The position numbers were made by a program, and so were the translations under genes. From Candidatus Aenigmatarchaeota archaeon (lineage in GTDB: Archaea; Aenigmatarchaeota; Aenigmatarchaeia; QMZP01): a stretch of 6,559 nucleotides of DNA. The notes beneath the pieces are model-generated. The model did not search any database, was not told the DNA's origin, and saw nothing but the letters and a program-made list of their open reading frames with translations. How positions within the stretch are numbered: position 1 is the first letter of the stretch; each line of letters starts with the position of its first letter. This document shows positions 1 through 6,528 of this stretch, piece after piece. The stretch spans positions 1-6,559 of the forward strand of contig JACQOC010000061.1 in assembly GCA_016202785.1 (NCBI GenBank). Reading direction: 5' to 3'.

Positions 1-296
1 AAGACCTGCAGGGCGTCGCGGACAAGATCCATACGTTCTACCTGAAGACCTCGGACTTCGACCGGCCGCTGAAGGTGGACTTCCTGGGGAGGGGAAACGC
101 AAAGGCCATAGCCAGCATGCTGCTTTCCGTCTCCGGGCACCATCCTGGGTATGGTTTCCCAGCGCCCCTGATAGAGGCCGACAACGTGGCCTGCCTGCAG
201 GAGAACGAGATGAGCCATTTCCATTCGCAGATCGTTAGGTTAGTCGGCAACATTCCGAGCGTGATGACATTGAGAAGGGAGCAGCGGCCTTTTTGA
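1..296 (+). CDS. nurA: NurA-like 5'-3' nuclease, C-terminal fragment
   Basis: The open frame enters from the left edge (codons in frame from position 3) and stops at TGA 294-296, leaving about 97 residues of a longer protein. What is seen: a segment reading HTFYLKTSDFDRPLKVDF, then a helix-like stretch, then GFPAPLIEAD. This resembles the end of the NurA domain, where a strand segment precedes a conserved GYPxPLxEAH-type motif. NurA works with the HerA helicase and Mre11-Rad50 in archaeal double-strand break end resection; the partner genes would lie to the left, outside the window. The active-site carboxylates near the N-terminus are not in view. In the conserved motif, Phe (156-158) and Asp (180-182) stand where Tyr and His are usual. 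The family call rests on this short motif and the segment order, so it is likely but not certain. Confidence 0.62.
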   Translation, partial: DLQGVADKIHTFYLKTSDFDRPLKVDFLGRGNAKAIASMLLSVSGHHPGYGFPAPLIEADNVACLQENEMSHFHSQIVRLVGNIPSVMTLRREQRPF

Positions 297-317
297 AGCG
301 GCCGTCGAAAAACCTTT

Positions 318-572
318 ATGGAATATATAGATTTTTTGGGATACCTGGCCGGCCTGCTCGTCGTCGGCAGCATGCTGCCACAGATGATAAAGAGCTGGCG
401 GACCAAGTCGACCAGCGACATCTCCCTCTTGAGATACCTGATATACGTCGTCGGCCTCATCCTCTGGATAATCTACGCCATATTGATCGGCAACGGCCCG
501 GTGGCGGTCATGAACGCGGTCGGCCTCGCCCTCGCGTCCGCGATCCTGTACCTGAAATTGCGCTACGGATAG
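318..572 (+). CDS. SemiSWEET / PQ-loop (MtN3-like) small transporter
   Basis: This is a complete 84-residue membrane protein with three predicted helices: about residues 5-23, 38-57 and 60-80. Residues 19-22 (MLPQ) form the PQ-loop motif at the end of helix 1, followed by a basic loop (KSWRTKSTSD) typical of SemiSWEETs. Trp50 in helix 2 and Asn66 in helix 3 have the same 16-residue spacing as the Trp/Asn pair that lines the sugar pocket in bacterial SemiSWEETs. The family works as a dimer in the cytoplasmic membrane and moves mono- or disaccharides passively; the substrate here cannot be read from sequence. The ATG at 318 is chosen because any later Met would cut helix 1. The start is 21 nt after the nurA-like stop, with no clear ribosome binding site, so co-transcription with the upstream gene is likely. 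The TAG stop (570-572) touches the leuS stop. Confidence 0.9.
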   Translation: MEYIDFLGYLAGLLVVGSMLPQMIKSWRTKSTSDISLLRYLIYVVGLILWIIYAILIGNGPVAVMNAVGLALASAILYLKLRYG

Positions 573-3428
573 CTACTCCATGTAAATTGCCGGCTTCATC
601 GGCCGCGCCTTGTCGGCCTTCTTGCCTGGATCGTGCATCTGCGGATCCTCGAATTTCCATACCTTGACGATCTCCGCACCAGACTCCTCTTTGAGGAAAT
701 CCAAAGCCCCGGAAAGCGTCTGGTATTCAGCCTCGGTCGATGGGATGGCCGGCAGGTTGCCCAGGTCCTTTTTCAGCGATTCGGCGAACCTTACAGCCTT
801 GTCTCCAAGTTTCCTTATCTCCGGCTTCTGCATCAGCTGCCGGATCATATCCTTTGGATCCTTGACGCTGGCAACGATTTCGCCATAAACGGCGTGCTTC
901 CACAACGGTGTCACATAGATATGTACAGCCTTTGGTTTTTTCCCAACTATCTTGGTGATTTGCTGGATGTCCTCCAGCGTCGCCTGCACCAGCGCTTCCA
1001 TGCGTTCCGCTTCCATGTCGATTAGTTTGCCGTCAGCCGTTGGCCATTTCGCTATTGAGACAAAGCCCTGGTTGCCAAGCATTTCCCACAGCTCCTCGCA
1101 CACGTGCGGCATTGCCGGCGCCAGCAGCCGCACCCAGCCATCGGCGATCGGCTTGAGCGCCGCATAGTCCGGGTTCCTTTGCCGTCGGAAATAATAGCCG
1201 AAGGCGTTCAGCATCTCGAAAAACGCCATATTCATGAACTCCCTCACCCGGAAATTGTCAAGCAGACCATCGGAAGCTTTCACCATGGAATTGAAACGGG
1301 AAGCCAACCATTTTTCTGCATTGCCGAATTTGCCACCTTTACCACCGGCTATCTGCTCTATTATGGCGACGAATTTAGCCAGCCGCTTGGCCAGCATCTC
1401 TACATTGGTTTCGGTCCAGTCGATTGTGGTGTCGATATCGGCTCCAGTCGCTATATATAACCGATATAGGTCGGCGCTATATTTGCCAGAAATCTCGACC
1501 AGCGGTATGACATTGCCCTTGCTCTTGCTCATCTTGCTGCCCTCCCGGATCAGCAGTTCGTTCAGCGTTATGGCCTTCGGCCACATCCCCCTTGGGAATA
1601 GTGCGGTGTGGTTGAAGATGTAGAATGTCAAGTGGTTAGTAACGTGCGGTATGGCCGTATGCCGTTCGTCGACCGGGTACCAATAGGCGAAGTCTGCCCT
1701 TATTTCTTCCAGCACCTTGGCCGGCACGCCGCAGCCTTTGGCGACCGCTTGCGTTTGGCCTTTGCCAAGCAGCACGAAGTCGAAGAATTCGTCGGCCAGG
1801 TTTTCTGGCTTTACCTTGTGCCGCCGCACTTGCTTTATCACCGTATAGAAGGCCGGATAGATAGTGCTGTCCGACAGGCTTTCGATAATCCATTCCTGGT
1901 CCCATGGCAGCAATGTTCCGATACCCCGCTTTCTGGCGCATGCCCGCTGGTTGAGCCAGCCGATGGTGTGGCTGAACACGCCCCGGTACTTTTCCGGCAG
2001 GATGGTCATTGCTGCCAAACAGTCCCTGGCCTTCGTTTTCCACGCCTCGTTGCCGTAATCGATGAACCACTGGTCGATGATCTTGACCACAACGCGGCCG
2101 CCATCCCGGCAGAGCAGGTTGGGCGTTGCGGAAACGTAAAGCAGGCCGCCTCGTCCGTTCTCCACCAAGCTGTCGCCGATTTTTTCCTTGGCCTCGCTAG
2201 CTTTCATGCCAGCGAAGGCTCCTGCAATGGCCGCCAGCTGGCCGGCATAGAACTCCTCCTTGTACACAAGCGCGTCGGCCTGCTTGAGCAGATCGTGGTC
2301 CAGCTGGGATTTTACGCCCAGCCTTTCCACCGTCTCTTTTACCAAAAACCGGCCGCCAACTTCTATCACTTTTATCGGTTCGACTTTGTCGGTTACGCTT
2401 TTTTTCACGCCATGCCGCTCCGGACCCTTCTTCACGTCCAGCAATGCGACATAATCATGGCAAGAATGGTAGGGAACGGAATACACCACTCCGGTGCCGA
2501 CCGCCGTGTCGATGAATGTTGCCGGTAGTATTGGTATCGGCCTTTTTTCCAGCGGCGGCGACGCCATTTTCCCGATCAGCTGTTTGCCGGCAAGCGTTTC
2601 AATGACCGCCACTTCGTGGCCCTGGTTCTCCAGCTGCTCAACCGCCTGCTTGGCGACGATCCACGTCTCCTTGCCCACCCTGGCCTTGACGTATTCGGCG
2701 TCCGGCCGCACCCAGATGTTGGTCACCCCGAATATGGTTTCCGGGCGCACGCTGGCCGCGACCAAGAATGCGTTTTCAAACGGGAACTTTATGGTGTAGA
2801 AGCTGTTTATGCTTGTGTCTAACGTGTCCCCGTCCCGGATGTCGTCCTCACCTACCGCGTTCTTGCAGTTCAGGCAATATTGGACCGGATGCCGGCCCTT
2901 GGTTATCAGGCCCATGGCCTTCAGCTTGCGGAACTGCCAGCCGATGAACGCATTATACTCCTTGTCGCCGGTGGTGAAGCTCCGCGTCCAGTCGATGGAA
3001 AAGCCTAGGGAATCGAAGTCCCGGCTGATCACGGACGCGAAGAAGTTGGCCACGTTCCATGGATCCGCGAAGCTGTCAATGACCTTCTTTATCTCCTTTT
3101 TATCTTTGACATAAAGCGAAACATAATCGTTGTAAAGCGCGACGGTCTTGGCATCCTTTTCCTGTAGCCGCTTGGAAACGGCGAGGATCGGCGTGCCCGT
3201 TATATGGAATGCCATCGGCCACAGGACATTTAGGCCCTTCATCCGATGGTAGCGCACCCAGATGTCTGCCGTCGTATAGGTCCGGCCGTGGCCGATATGC
3301 AACGGCCCGGAACAGTAGGGGTAAGGCACAGTGGCGAACAGCTTCTTTTTGCTGGAACGCTCGGCCTCGAAGACGCCGGCCTTCTTCCATCGTTCCTGCC
3401 ACTTCTTCTCGACCGCGTGGAAATCCAT
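573..3428 (-). CDS. leuS: Leucyl-tRNA synthetase, archaeal type
   Basis: A complete 951-residue class I synthetase that charges tRNA-Leu in the cytoplasm. Domains in order: Rossmann catalytic fold with HIGH at 44-47; a Cys-x2-Cys element at 185-188; the CP1 editing insert, about 200-430, with the threonine-rich VRPETIFGVTNIW segment (227-239) and GTGVVYSVP...DYVAL, where Asp325 matches the conserved editing aspartate; the archaeal/eukaryotic signature around 491-527 (WLNQRACARKRG, then SLSDSTIYPAFYT); KMSKS at 632-636; a helical anticodon-binding domain, about 700-800; and an archaeal C-terminal extension to 951. Length fits archaeal LeuRS. ATG 3426-3428 is chosen because the protein then opens with the usual basic Trp-containing helix (KKWQERW), and a TATA-like element lies about 24 nt upstream. 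One oddity is Asp442 where a second Cys of a CRCG-like element might be expected. The gene follows acyP by 43 nt and ends flush against the SemiSWEET gene. Confidence 0.98.
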   Translation of the reverse strand: MDFHAVEKKWQERWKKAGVFEAERSSKKKLFATVPYPYCSGPLHIGHGRTYTTADIWVRYHRMKGLNVLWPMAFHITGTPILAVSKRLQEKDAKTVALYNDYVSLYVKDKKEIKKVIDSFADPWNVANFFASVISRDFDSLGFSIDWTRSFTTGDKEYNAFIGWQFRKLKAMGLITKGRHPVQYCLNCKNAVGEDDIRDGDTLDTSINSFYTIKFPFENAFLVAASVRPETIFGVTNIWVRPDAEYVKARVGKETWIVAKQAVEQLENQGHEVAVIETLAGKQLIGKMASPPLEKRPIPILPATFIDTAVGTGVVYSVPYHSCHDYVALLDVKKGPERHGVKKSVTDKVEPIKVIEVGGRFLVKETVERLGVKSQLDHDLLKQADALVYKEEFYAGQLAAIAGAFAGMKASEAKEKIGDSLVENGRGGLLYVSATPNLLCRDGGRVVVKIIDQWFIDYGNEAWKTKARDCLAAMTILPEKYRGVFSHTIGWLNQRACARKRGIGTLLPWDQEWIIESLSDSTIYPAFYTVIKQVRRHKVKPENLADEFFDFVLLGKGQTQAVAKGCGVPAKVLEEIRADFAYWYPVDERHTAIPHVTNHLTFYIFNHTALFPRGMWPKAITLNELLIREGSKMSKSKGNVIPLVEISGKYSADLYRLYIATGADIDTTIDWTETNVEMLAKRLAKFVAIIEQIAGGKGGKFGNAEKWLASRFNSMVKASDGLLDNFRVREFMNMAFFEMLNAFGYYFRRQRNPDYAALKPIADGWVRLLAPAMPHVCEELWEMLGNQGFVSIAKWPTADGKLIDMEAERMEALVQATLEDIQQITKIVGKKPKAVHIYVTPLWKHAVYGEIVASVKDPKDMIRQLMQKPEIRKLGDKAVRFAESLKKDLGNLPAIPSTEAEYQTLSGALDFLKEESGAEIVKVWKFEDPQMHDPGKKADKARPMKPAIYME

Positions 3429-3448
3429 GAATAAAGTGGTCGTGCTTG

Positions 3449-3455
3449 ATTTAAG
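3449..3455 (-). promoter_or_regulatory. TATA-like element upstream of leuS
   Basis: On the minus strand this reads CTTAAAT, centred about 24 nt upstream of the leuS ATG. It lies inside the 43-nt gap after acyP. The spacing matches an archaeal box A that starts transcription at or next to the start codon, giving a leaderless mRNA. The same spacing recurs before acyP and the large unknown gene. No Shine-Dalgarno motif is visible before leuS. Confidence 0.5.
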
Positions 3456-3471
3456 TGTGTTCGCTCCGGCT

Positions 3472-3762
3472 TTATCGGCTGCCCAGTTGGTAGGAAATCA
3501 CAAACTTCTGCAGCTTGCCTATGTATATTTCTTCGTGCACCACCAATTTTTCAACCTTGGCCCCTACCGGCCCGCTCCGGCAAAAGTCTAGCATTTGCTC
3601 TACAGCTTTTTCCCCACCTTCGAAAACCGCTTCCACGCTGCCGTTGGCAAGATTGCGCACCCAGCCGGCAATTCCAGCATGCCGTGCCGCTTCGGCGGTC
3701 CTGCGCCGGAATGATACACCTTGCACCCTTCCGTAAACCAGCACATGCACGCGTTTGGCCAT
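3472..3762 (-). CDS. acyP: Acylphosphatase
   Basis: A complete 96-residue small cytoplasmic enzyme that hydrolyses the carboxyl-phosphate bond of acylphosphates. The signature GRVQGVSFRRRT spans 11-22, with catalytic Arg19 in the phosphate-binding loop. The second signature, GWVRNLANGSVEAVFEG (33-49), carries catalytic Asn37. The protein ends FVISYQL, matching the last strand of the ferredoxin-like fold, and its length is normal for the family. ATG 3760-3762 is preferred over a TTG five codons upstream (3775-3777): it puts the first beta strand (KRVHVLVYG) right after the start, as in other family members, and lies about 24 nt from a TATA-like element. An AAAGGT stretch 6-11 nt before the ATG could act as a weak ribosome binding site. 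leuS follows 43 nt downstream with its own apparent promoter. The physiological substrate is generally unclear for this family. Confidence 0.95.
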   Translation of the reverse strand: MAKRVHVLVYGRVQGVSFRRRTAEAARHAGIAGWVRNLANGSVEAVFEGGEKAVEQMLDFCRSGPVGAKVEKLVVHEEIYIGKLQKFVISYQLGSR

Positions 3763-3782
3763 TGGATACCTTTGCAAACGGA

Positions 3783-3788
3783 TTTAAA
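3783..3788 (-). promoter_or_regulatory. TATA-like element upstream of acyP
   Basis: A TTTAAA core, reading cctttaaatc on the minus strand, is centred about 24 nt upstream of the acyP ATG. The spacing suits an archaeal box A driving a leaderless or nearly leaderless transcript. It sits back to back with a plus-strand TATA-like element 12 bp away. Confidence 0.5.
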
Positions 3789-3800
3789 GGCATGTCGGCA

Positions 3801-3808
3801 TATTTAAT
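3801..3808 (+). promoter_or_regulatory. TATA-like element upstream of rps26e
   Basis: TATTTAAT in an otherwise mixed-composition intergenic stretch. By the usual box A spacing of about 25 nt it would place the transcription start near 3829. That is either a leaderless GTG start at 3829 or a 21-nt leader before the ATG at 3850. Together with the acyP element it forms a compact divergent promoter. Confidence 0.5.
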
Positions 3809-3849
3809 CAATTGCGAACAACGGATAGGTGCCGTACAGCGGTTTTTCG

Positions 3850-4104
3850 ATGAAAAAGGGTAAAGCGTACAAACGAGGATGGAAACATTCGAAGAAACGC
3901 GGACGCGAAACCTCGACCAACTGCAGCTTCTGTGGCAAGCGCGTGCCCAAATACAAGACGTTTTCCGTCGCCCAGGGCTTCCGCATAAATGATCCTTTGC
4001 TGCGCAAGGAGCTGGGTGGCCAAGGGCCCATATCCTTAGGCTGGCGCAAGATGTATGCCTGCCCGGCCTGCGCCCGGCACCGCAGGATCGTACGCGGCAA
4101 ATGA
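3850..4104 (+). CDS. rps26e: Ribosomal protein S26e (eS26)
   Basis: An 84-residue, strongly basic small-subunit ribosomal protein that in known ribosomes lies near the mRNA exit channel and the 3' end of small-subunit rRNA. The order of elements matches S26e: basic N-terminus (KKGKAYKRGWKHSKKRGR); first zinc pair C25-x2-C28, followed by GKRVPKYK (family VPxDK); a middle segment with DPLLRKEL, comparable to the crenarchaeal DPQLASEL stretch; then YACPACARHRRIVR with C71-x2-C74, matching the family's YCVxCA motif. ATG 3850 gives 24 residues before the first Cys, close to other archaeal S26e. An in-frame GTG at 3829 would add seven residues and fits a leaderless start from the TATA-like element at 3801-3808, so the start is not settled. 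The gene is convergent with the large unknown gene, 25 bp beyond its stop. Confidence 0.87.
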   Translation: MKKGKAYKRGWKHSKKRGRETSTNCSFCGKRVPKYKTFSVAQGFRINDPLLRKELGGQGPISLGWRKMYACPACARHRRIVRGK

Positions 4105-4113
4105 TGCCAATCT

Positions 4114-4123
4114 ATTGCGCAAT
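4114..4123. repeat. 10-bp perfect palindrome in convergent gap
   Basis: ATTGCGCAAT is self-complementary and fills much of the 25-bp gap between the converging stops of rps26e and the large unknown gene. It has no loop and no T-run beside it on either strand, so it is not a convincing terminator. It may be chance or a small protein-binding site. Confidence 0.25.
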
Positions 4124-4129
4124 CGCATT

Positions 4130-6511
4130 CTACACCGCTACCGTTTCCAGGCGGAAAGCGCCCTTTTCCCATCCTACCGCTGCTTCAGGCACCCGACCGG
4201 CTACAAAAGTTTTCTGCAACGGTTTCTGGAATACCGGTTCCGAGGCAGCGGCTTTAACCTTCAGATAAGAACGTCTTTTGCTTTTCTTCGCGGCCCGGCT
4301 GCCCCGCTTTTCCAAATCTTCTTCCTCAGCGTCCACATCAGAAACATGTGCCTCATCGTTTTCCTCACCCTCTTCGTGCTCAGTAGCGGCATAGGCGCTA
4401 TCGTTATCCTCGGAATGGACAGCAAGCCTATATACAGCGCGATTGCCCCCGTTCTGCGTGGCAGCGGCATCATCCATGATATATATGAAATGCTGGGCCG
4501 ACCTATCGAAAAGGATATCAATTCCGTCCAAATATGCTAAGAGTTGTGCCTCAAAAACTGGTACAGGGTTTTCGAGGGCGAAACCTTCCGAATTTGCGAC
4601 CTCCATACGCGCGGAATAGTCCAGCATGTTATCCGCTCCATACCAACCTTTTGGTTCGCCGGTGATTATGTGGGCGGAGTTTTCCAGCGTGACCGTGCCA
4701 TATGTTGTCTCGTGGACGTCGGGAGGGGCAATGGAGACGCTAAACGCGTCGGCAATTTCTGCCGGCCCGTACCGTGTTGTAATGACATTCTGTGCGCCCC
4801 CGTTTGCTGCCAAAAGCCCATCCATGAATAAACTGTTGCCGACCGCGCCATCAGTGTCGGTCGCAAGCTTTGGCGCTATATAGAACGTGCCGAAACCTTC
4901 CGTATGGCCGGCTGAAGGAGCGGTGCTGACAGAATTGCGGCCTTGAAAGCTGTCGGCGGCAGTGTTTGCAATAGGTGTAACCAGAACCTCTGAATATAAT
5001 TTTGATTCCACGATATCAACTGCCGGGTTGTCCACCCTGGCAAATATCCGACCGGCGTTGTCGCTGTCCCTATACCGGACAGCGTTTTCTGTCTCCGTTT
5101 TGCCAATTTCTGGCAATAGCTGGTTGGTTTCTCTATCCAATCTTTCGATGGTGGCAAATTCCTTTTTTGGACTAGCTAAATACGATAACCCCGGCACCCG
5201 GTCTATGTAGGTCTTAGAAACAGGCACTGGTGGAATATCATGAAGGCCTACCACGGTGCCAGAGGTGGCCATGCCATCTAGGCCGCCCGCCGGTGTAATT
5301 CCCGCAAAATTCTCGTTGACATATCCATTTTTCACCGACCCGGTCGGGGCAATCCCGTCCCTATCACCCTTTCCATAAACAACAAACCCGCCAATCGCTT
5401 CCCCTATCAATTCCGCTTTCGGCTTTTCGTCCCTAGAAATCTTGCCCGGCCGGTACTGTGTGCCCGATGCGCCGCCGCCGCCGGCGTTTAATTTTCCGTA
5501 CCCATCCGGTTCACGGTTCTTATCGCTCTTTGCGACTTTTTCTCGGGCAGCGGCATCTTTGGGAGAATATACGCCACCCTCAGCCATAGCCAATTCAGTG
5601 AGTACCACGAATTTTTCGGAAAATGTCAATGCGTTGTCCGCTTCAGCATTGTACCTCTTTTCTGCAGCAACATTCGGCTTGTATTGGCGGAAGTCGCCTA
5701 CACCGGCTTCTTTTTGGTATGATCCATGAACATCGGCGACTTCAGCAAGCGATGGCCTGGCGAGTTCTGGTATTGTGGTTTCCGGCGGAATAGAAAGCGC
5801 CTCATTGACAATTAAGGGCATGGCTTCTGGTTCCTTTGCCACATATTTGTCTTGGCTTCCCAAACCATCGGCATATCCAGTCGCGGGGTTTTCCCGATGT
5901 CCGGCAGCATCTTCGGCATCTTCCAAGGAAATTCGCAGTCTCTCCATTTGGCCTTCAAAACCCGTTTCTGTGCCGCGCTCCGGACCGAGGCCTTGCCTGC
6001 CATTGCCGTCTTTATATTTTATTTCGGTTGGTCCAGCCCTGTCGCCCTGGCGGATTGCTGCAGGATACGGCCTTGCGGCTGTATCCACAGCTTCGGCCGC
6101 AGCATCGTTGTCAACATATGCGCCCTTGTTTTTGGCTGCAGTTGGCCCATTGGCCGAGGCCTTGCCGTATTTGCTGCCGGAATTGCCGCGGTAAAAAGCC
6201 GCGTGGGCATTGCCGGTTTCTTCACCCAGCTTATTGTCAGATAGAGAAGAGTCGGGGGGATCCAACCTCCTCAATACGTCTTCAAGCTGTAGGTCTGGTT
6301 CATTTTTGTCATTACCATCTCCGGGTTCCTTATAACTCTTACCATTCCTCTTCGGGCCACAACCGCTGCCGTCGTTGCATGCTCCACACGCATCACAGCC
6401 ATAGCCACGCATCGCGGCCCGGTCTACCACCGCCTTATAGCCGACATTGATAGTCGCTACTCCCATATCAGAGCCGGCTAGCGGGCCGGTAATAATAATG
6501 GATGGTAACAT
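4130..6511 (-). CDS. Large unrecognised protein: N-terminal Cys cluster, acidic then basic tail
   Basis: I do not recognise this 793-residue protein. All four of its cysteines fall in one cluster, C39-x2-C42-x2-C45-x5-C51 (GCDACGACNDGSGC), which could bind zinc or an iron-sulfur cluster. Residues from about 52 to 300 are rich in Gly, Asp, Asn, Lys, Ala and Pro and look disordered. The middle mixes short hydrophobic stretches with Gly-rich spacers. The first Trp is at about 623, and the most hydrophobic, probably folded part lies at about 645-685. Residues 711-734 hold 14 acidic residues in 24; 735-753 hold 10 Lys/Arg in 19. There is no signal peptide and no membrane helix, so it is probably cytoplasmic. 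ATG 6509-6511 is chosen over a TTG six bases upstream because it lies about 22 nt from a TTTTAAAA element. The long open frame, codon choice resembling its neighbours and this promoter argue that it is real. Function is unknown. Confidence 0.8.
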   Translation of the reverse strand: MLPSIIITGPLAGSDMGVATINVGYKAVVDRAAMRGYGCDACGACNDGSGCGPKRNGKSYKEPGDGNDKNEPDLQLEDVLRRLDPPDSSLSDNKLGEETGNAHAAFYRGNSGSKYGKASANGPTAAKNKGAYVDNDAAAEAVDTAARPYPAAIRQGDRAGPTEIKYKDGNGRQGLGPERGTETGFEGQMERLRISLEDAEDAAGHRENPATGYADGLGSQDKYVAKEPEAMPLIVNEALSIPPETTIPELARPSLAEVADVHGSYQKEAGVGDFRQYKPNVAAEKRYNAEADNALTFSEKFVVLTELAMAEGGVYSPKDAAAREKVAKSDKNREPDGYGKLNAGGGGASGTQYRPGKISRDEKPKAELIGEAIGGFVVYGKGDRDGIAPTGSVKNGYVNENFAGITPAGGLDGMATSGTVVGLHDIPPVPVSKTYIDRVPGLSYLASPKKEFATIERLDRETNQLLPEIGKTETENAVRYRDSDNAGRIFARVDNPAVDIVESKLYSEVLVTPIANTAADSFQGRNSVSTAPSAGHTEGFGTFYIAPKLATDTDGAVGNSLFMDGLLAANGGAQNVITTRYGPAEIADAFSVSIAPPDVHETTYGTVTLENSAHIITGEPKGWYGADNMLDYSARMEVANSEGFALENPVPVFEAQLLAYLDGIDILFDRSAQHFIYIMDDAAATQNGGNRAVYRLAVHSEDNDSAYAATEHEEGEENDEAHVSDVDAEEEDLEKRGSRAAKKSKRRSYLKVKAAASEPVFQKPLQKTFVAGRVPEAAVGWEKGAFRLETVAV

Positions 6512-6528
6512 TCCCAACCGCTTGCAAC

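Noticed and set aside
286..317. T-run (290-294) and the AAAAACCTTTAT stretch before the SemiSWEET gene, considered as a terminator or TATA box
   Set aside because: The T-run is only five bases and lies inside the nurA-like stop region. The AT-rich stretch abuts the ATG, so a promoter there would start inside the gene. Co-transcription with the upstream gene is simpler.
38..460. 140-codon minus-strand frame across the nurA-like end and the SemiSWEET gene
   Set aside because: It spans two plus-strand genes with recognisable protein features, and its own translation shows none.
293..667. 124-codon plus-strand frame starting with TTG over the SemiSWEET gene
   Set aside because: It is an Arg/Pro-rich out-of-frame product of the SemiSWEET gene that runs on into the leuS 3' end.
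1608..2528. 306-codon open frame on the plus strand opposite leuS
   Set aside because: It lies wholly antisense to an unmistakable leucyl-tRNA synthetase. Its translation has no recognisable motif, and such shadows are common opposite GC-rich coding sequence.
4105..4129. Possible bidirectional terminator between rps26e and the unknown gene
   Set aside because: The only structure is a loopless 10-bp palindrome, with no T-rich tract on either strand.
4055..4540. 161-codon plus-strand frame with a membrane-helix-like stretch (MCLIVFLTLFVLSSG)
   Set aside because: The hydrophobic stretch is the complement of the acidic block of the unknown gene: Glu/Asp codons read backwards as Phe, Leu, Ile and Val. 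It overlaps rps26e and lacks a promoter, so it is probably an artefact.
5260..5360. Possible internal repeats in the unknown protein (IAPTGS, ITPAGG, MATSGT within about 40 residues)
   Set aside because: The units are short and imperfect, and expected in a Gly/Ala/Thr-rich protein. No matching nucleotide repeat is visible.
5836..6450. 204-codon plus-strand frame rich in Cys, His, Pro and Arg
   Set aside because: It is antisense to the unknown gene. Its composition is what results from reading Gly/Ala/Asp codons on the opposite strand, and there is no promoter or motif.
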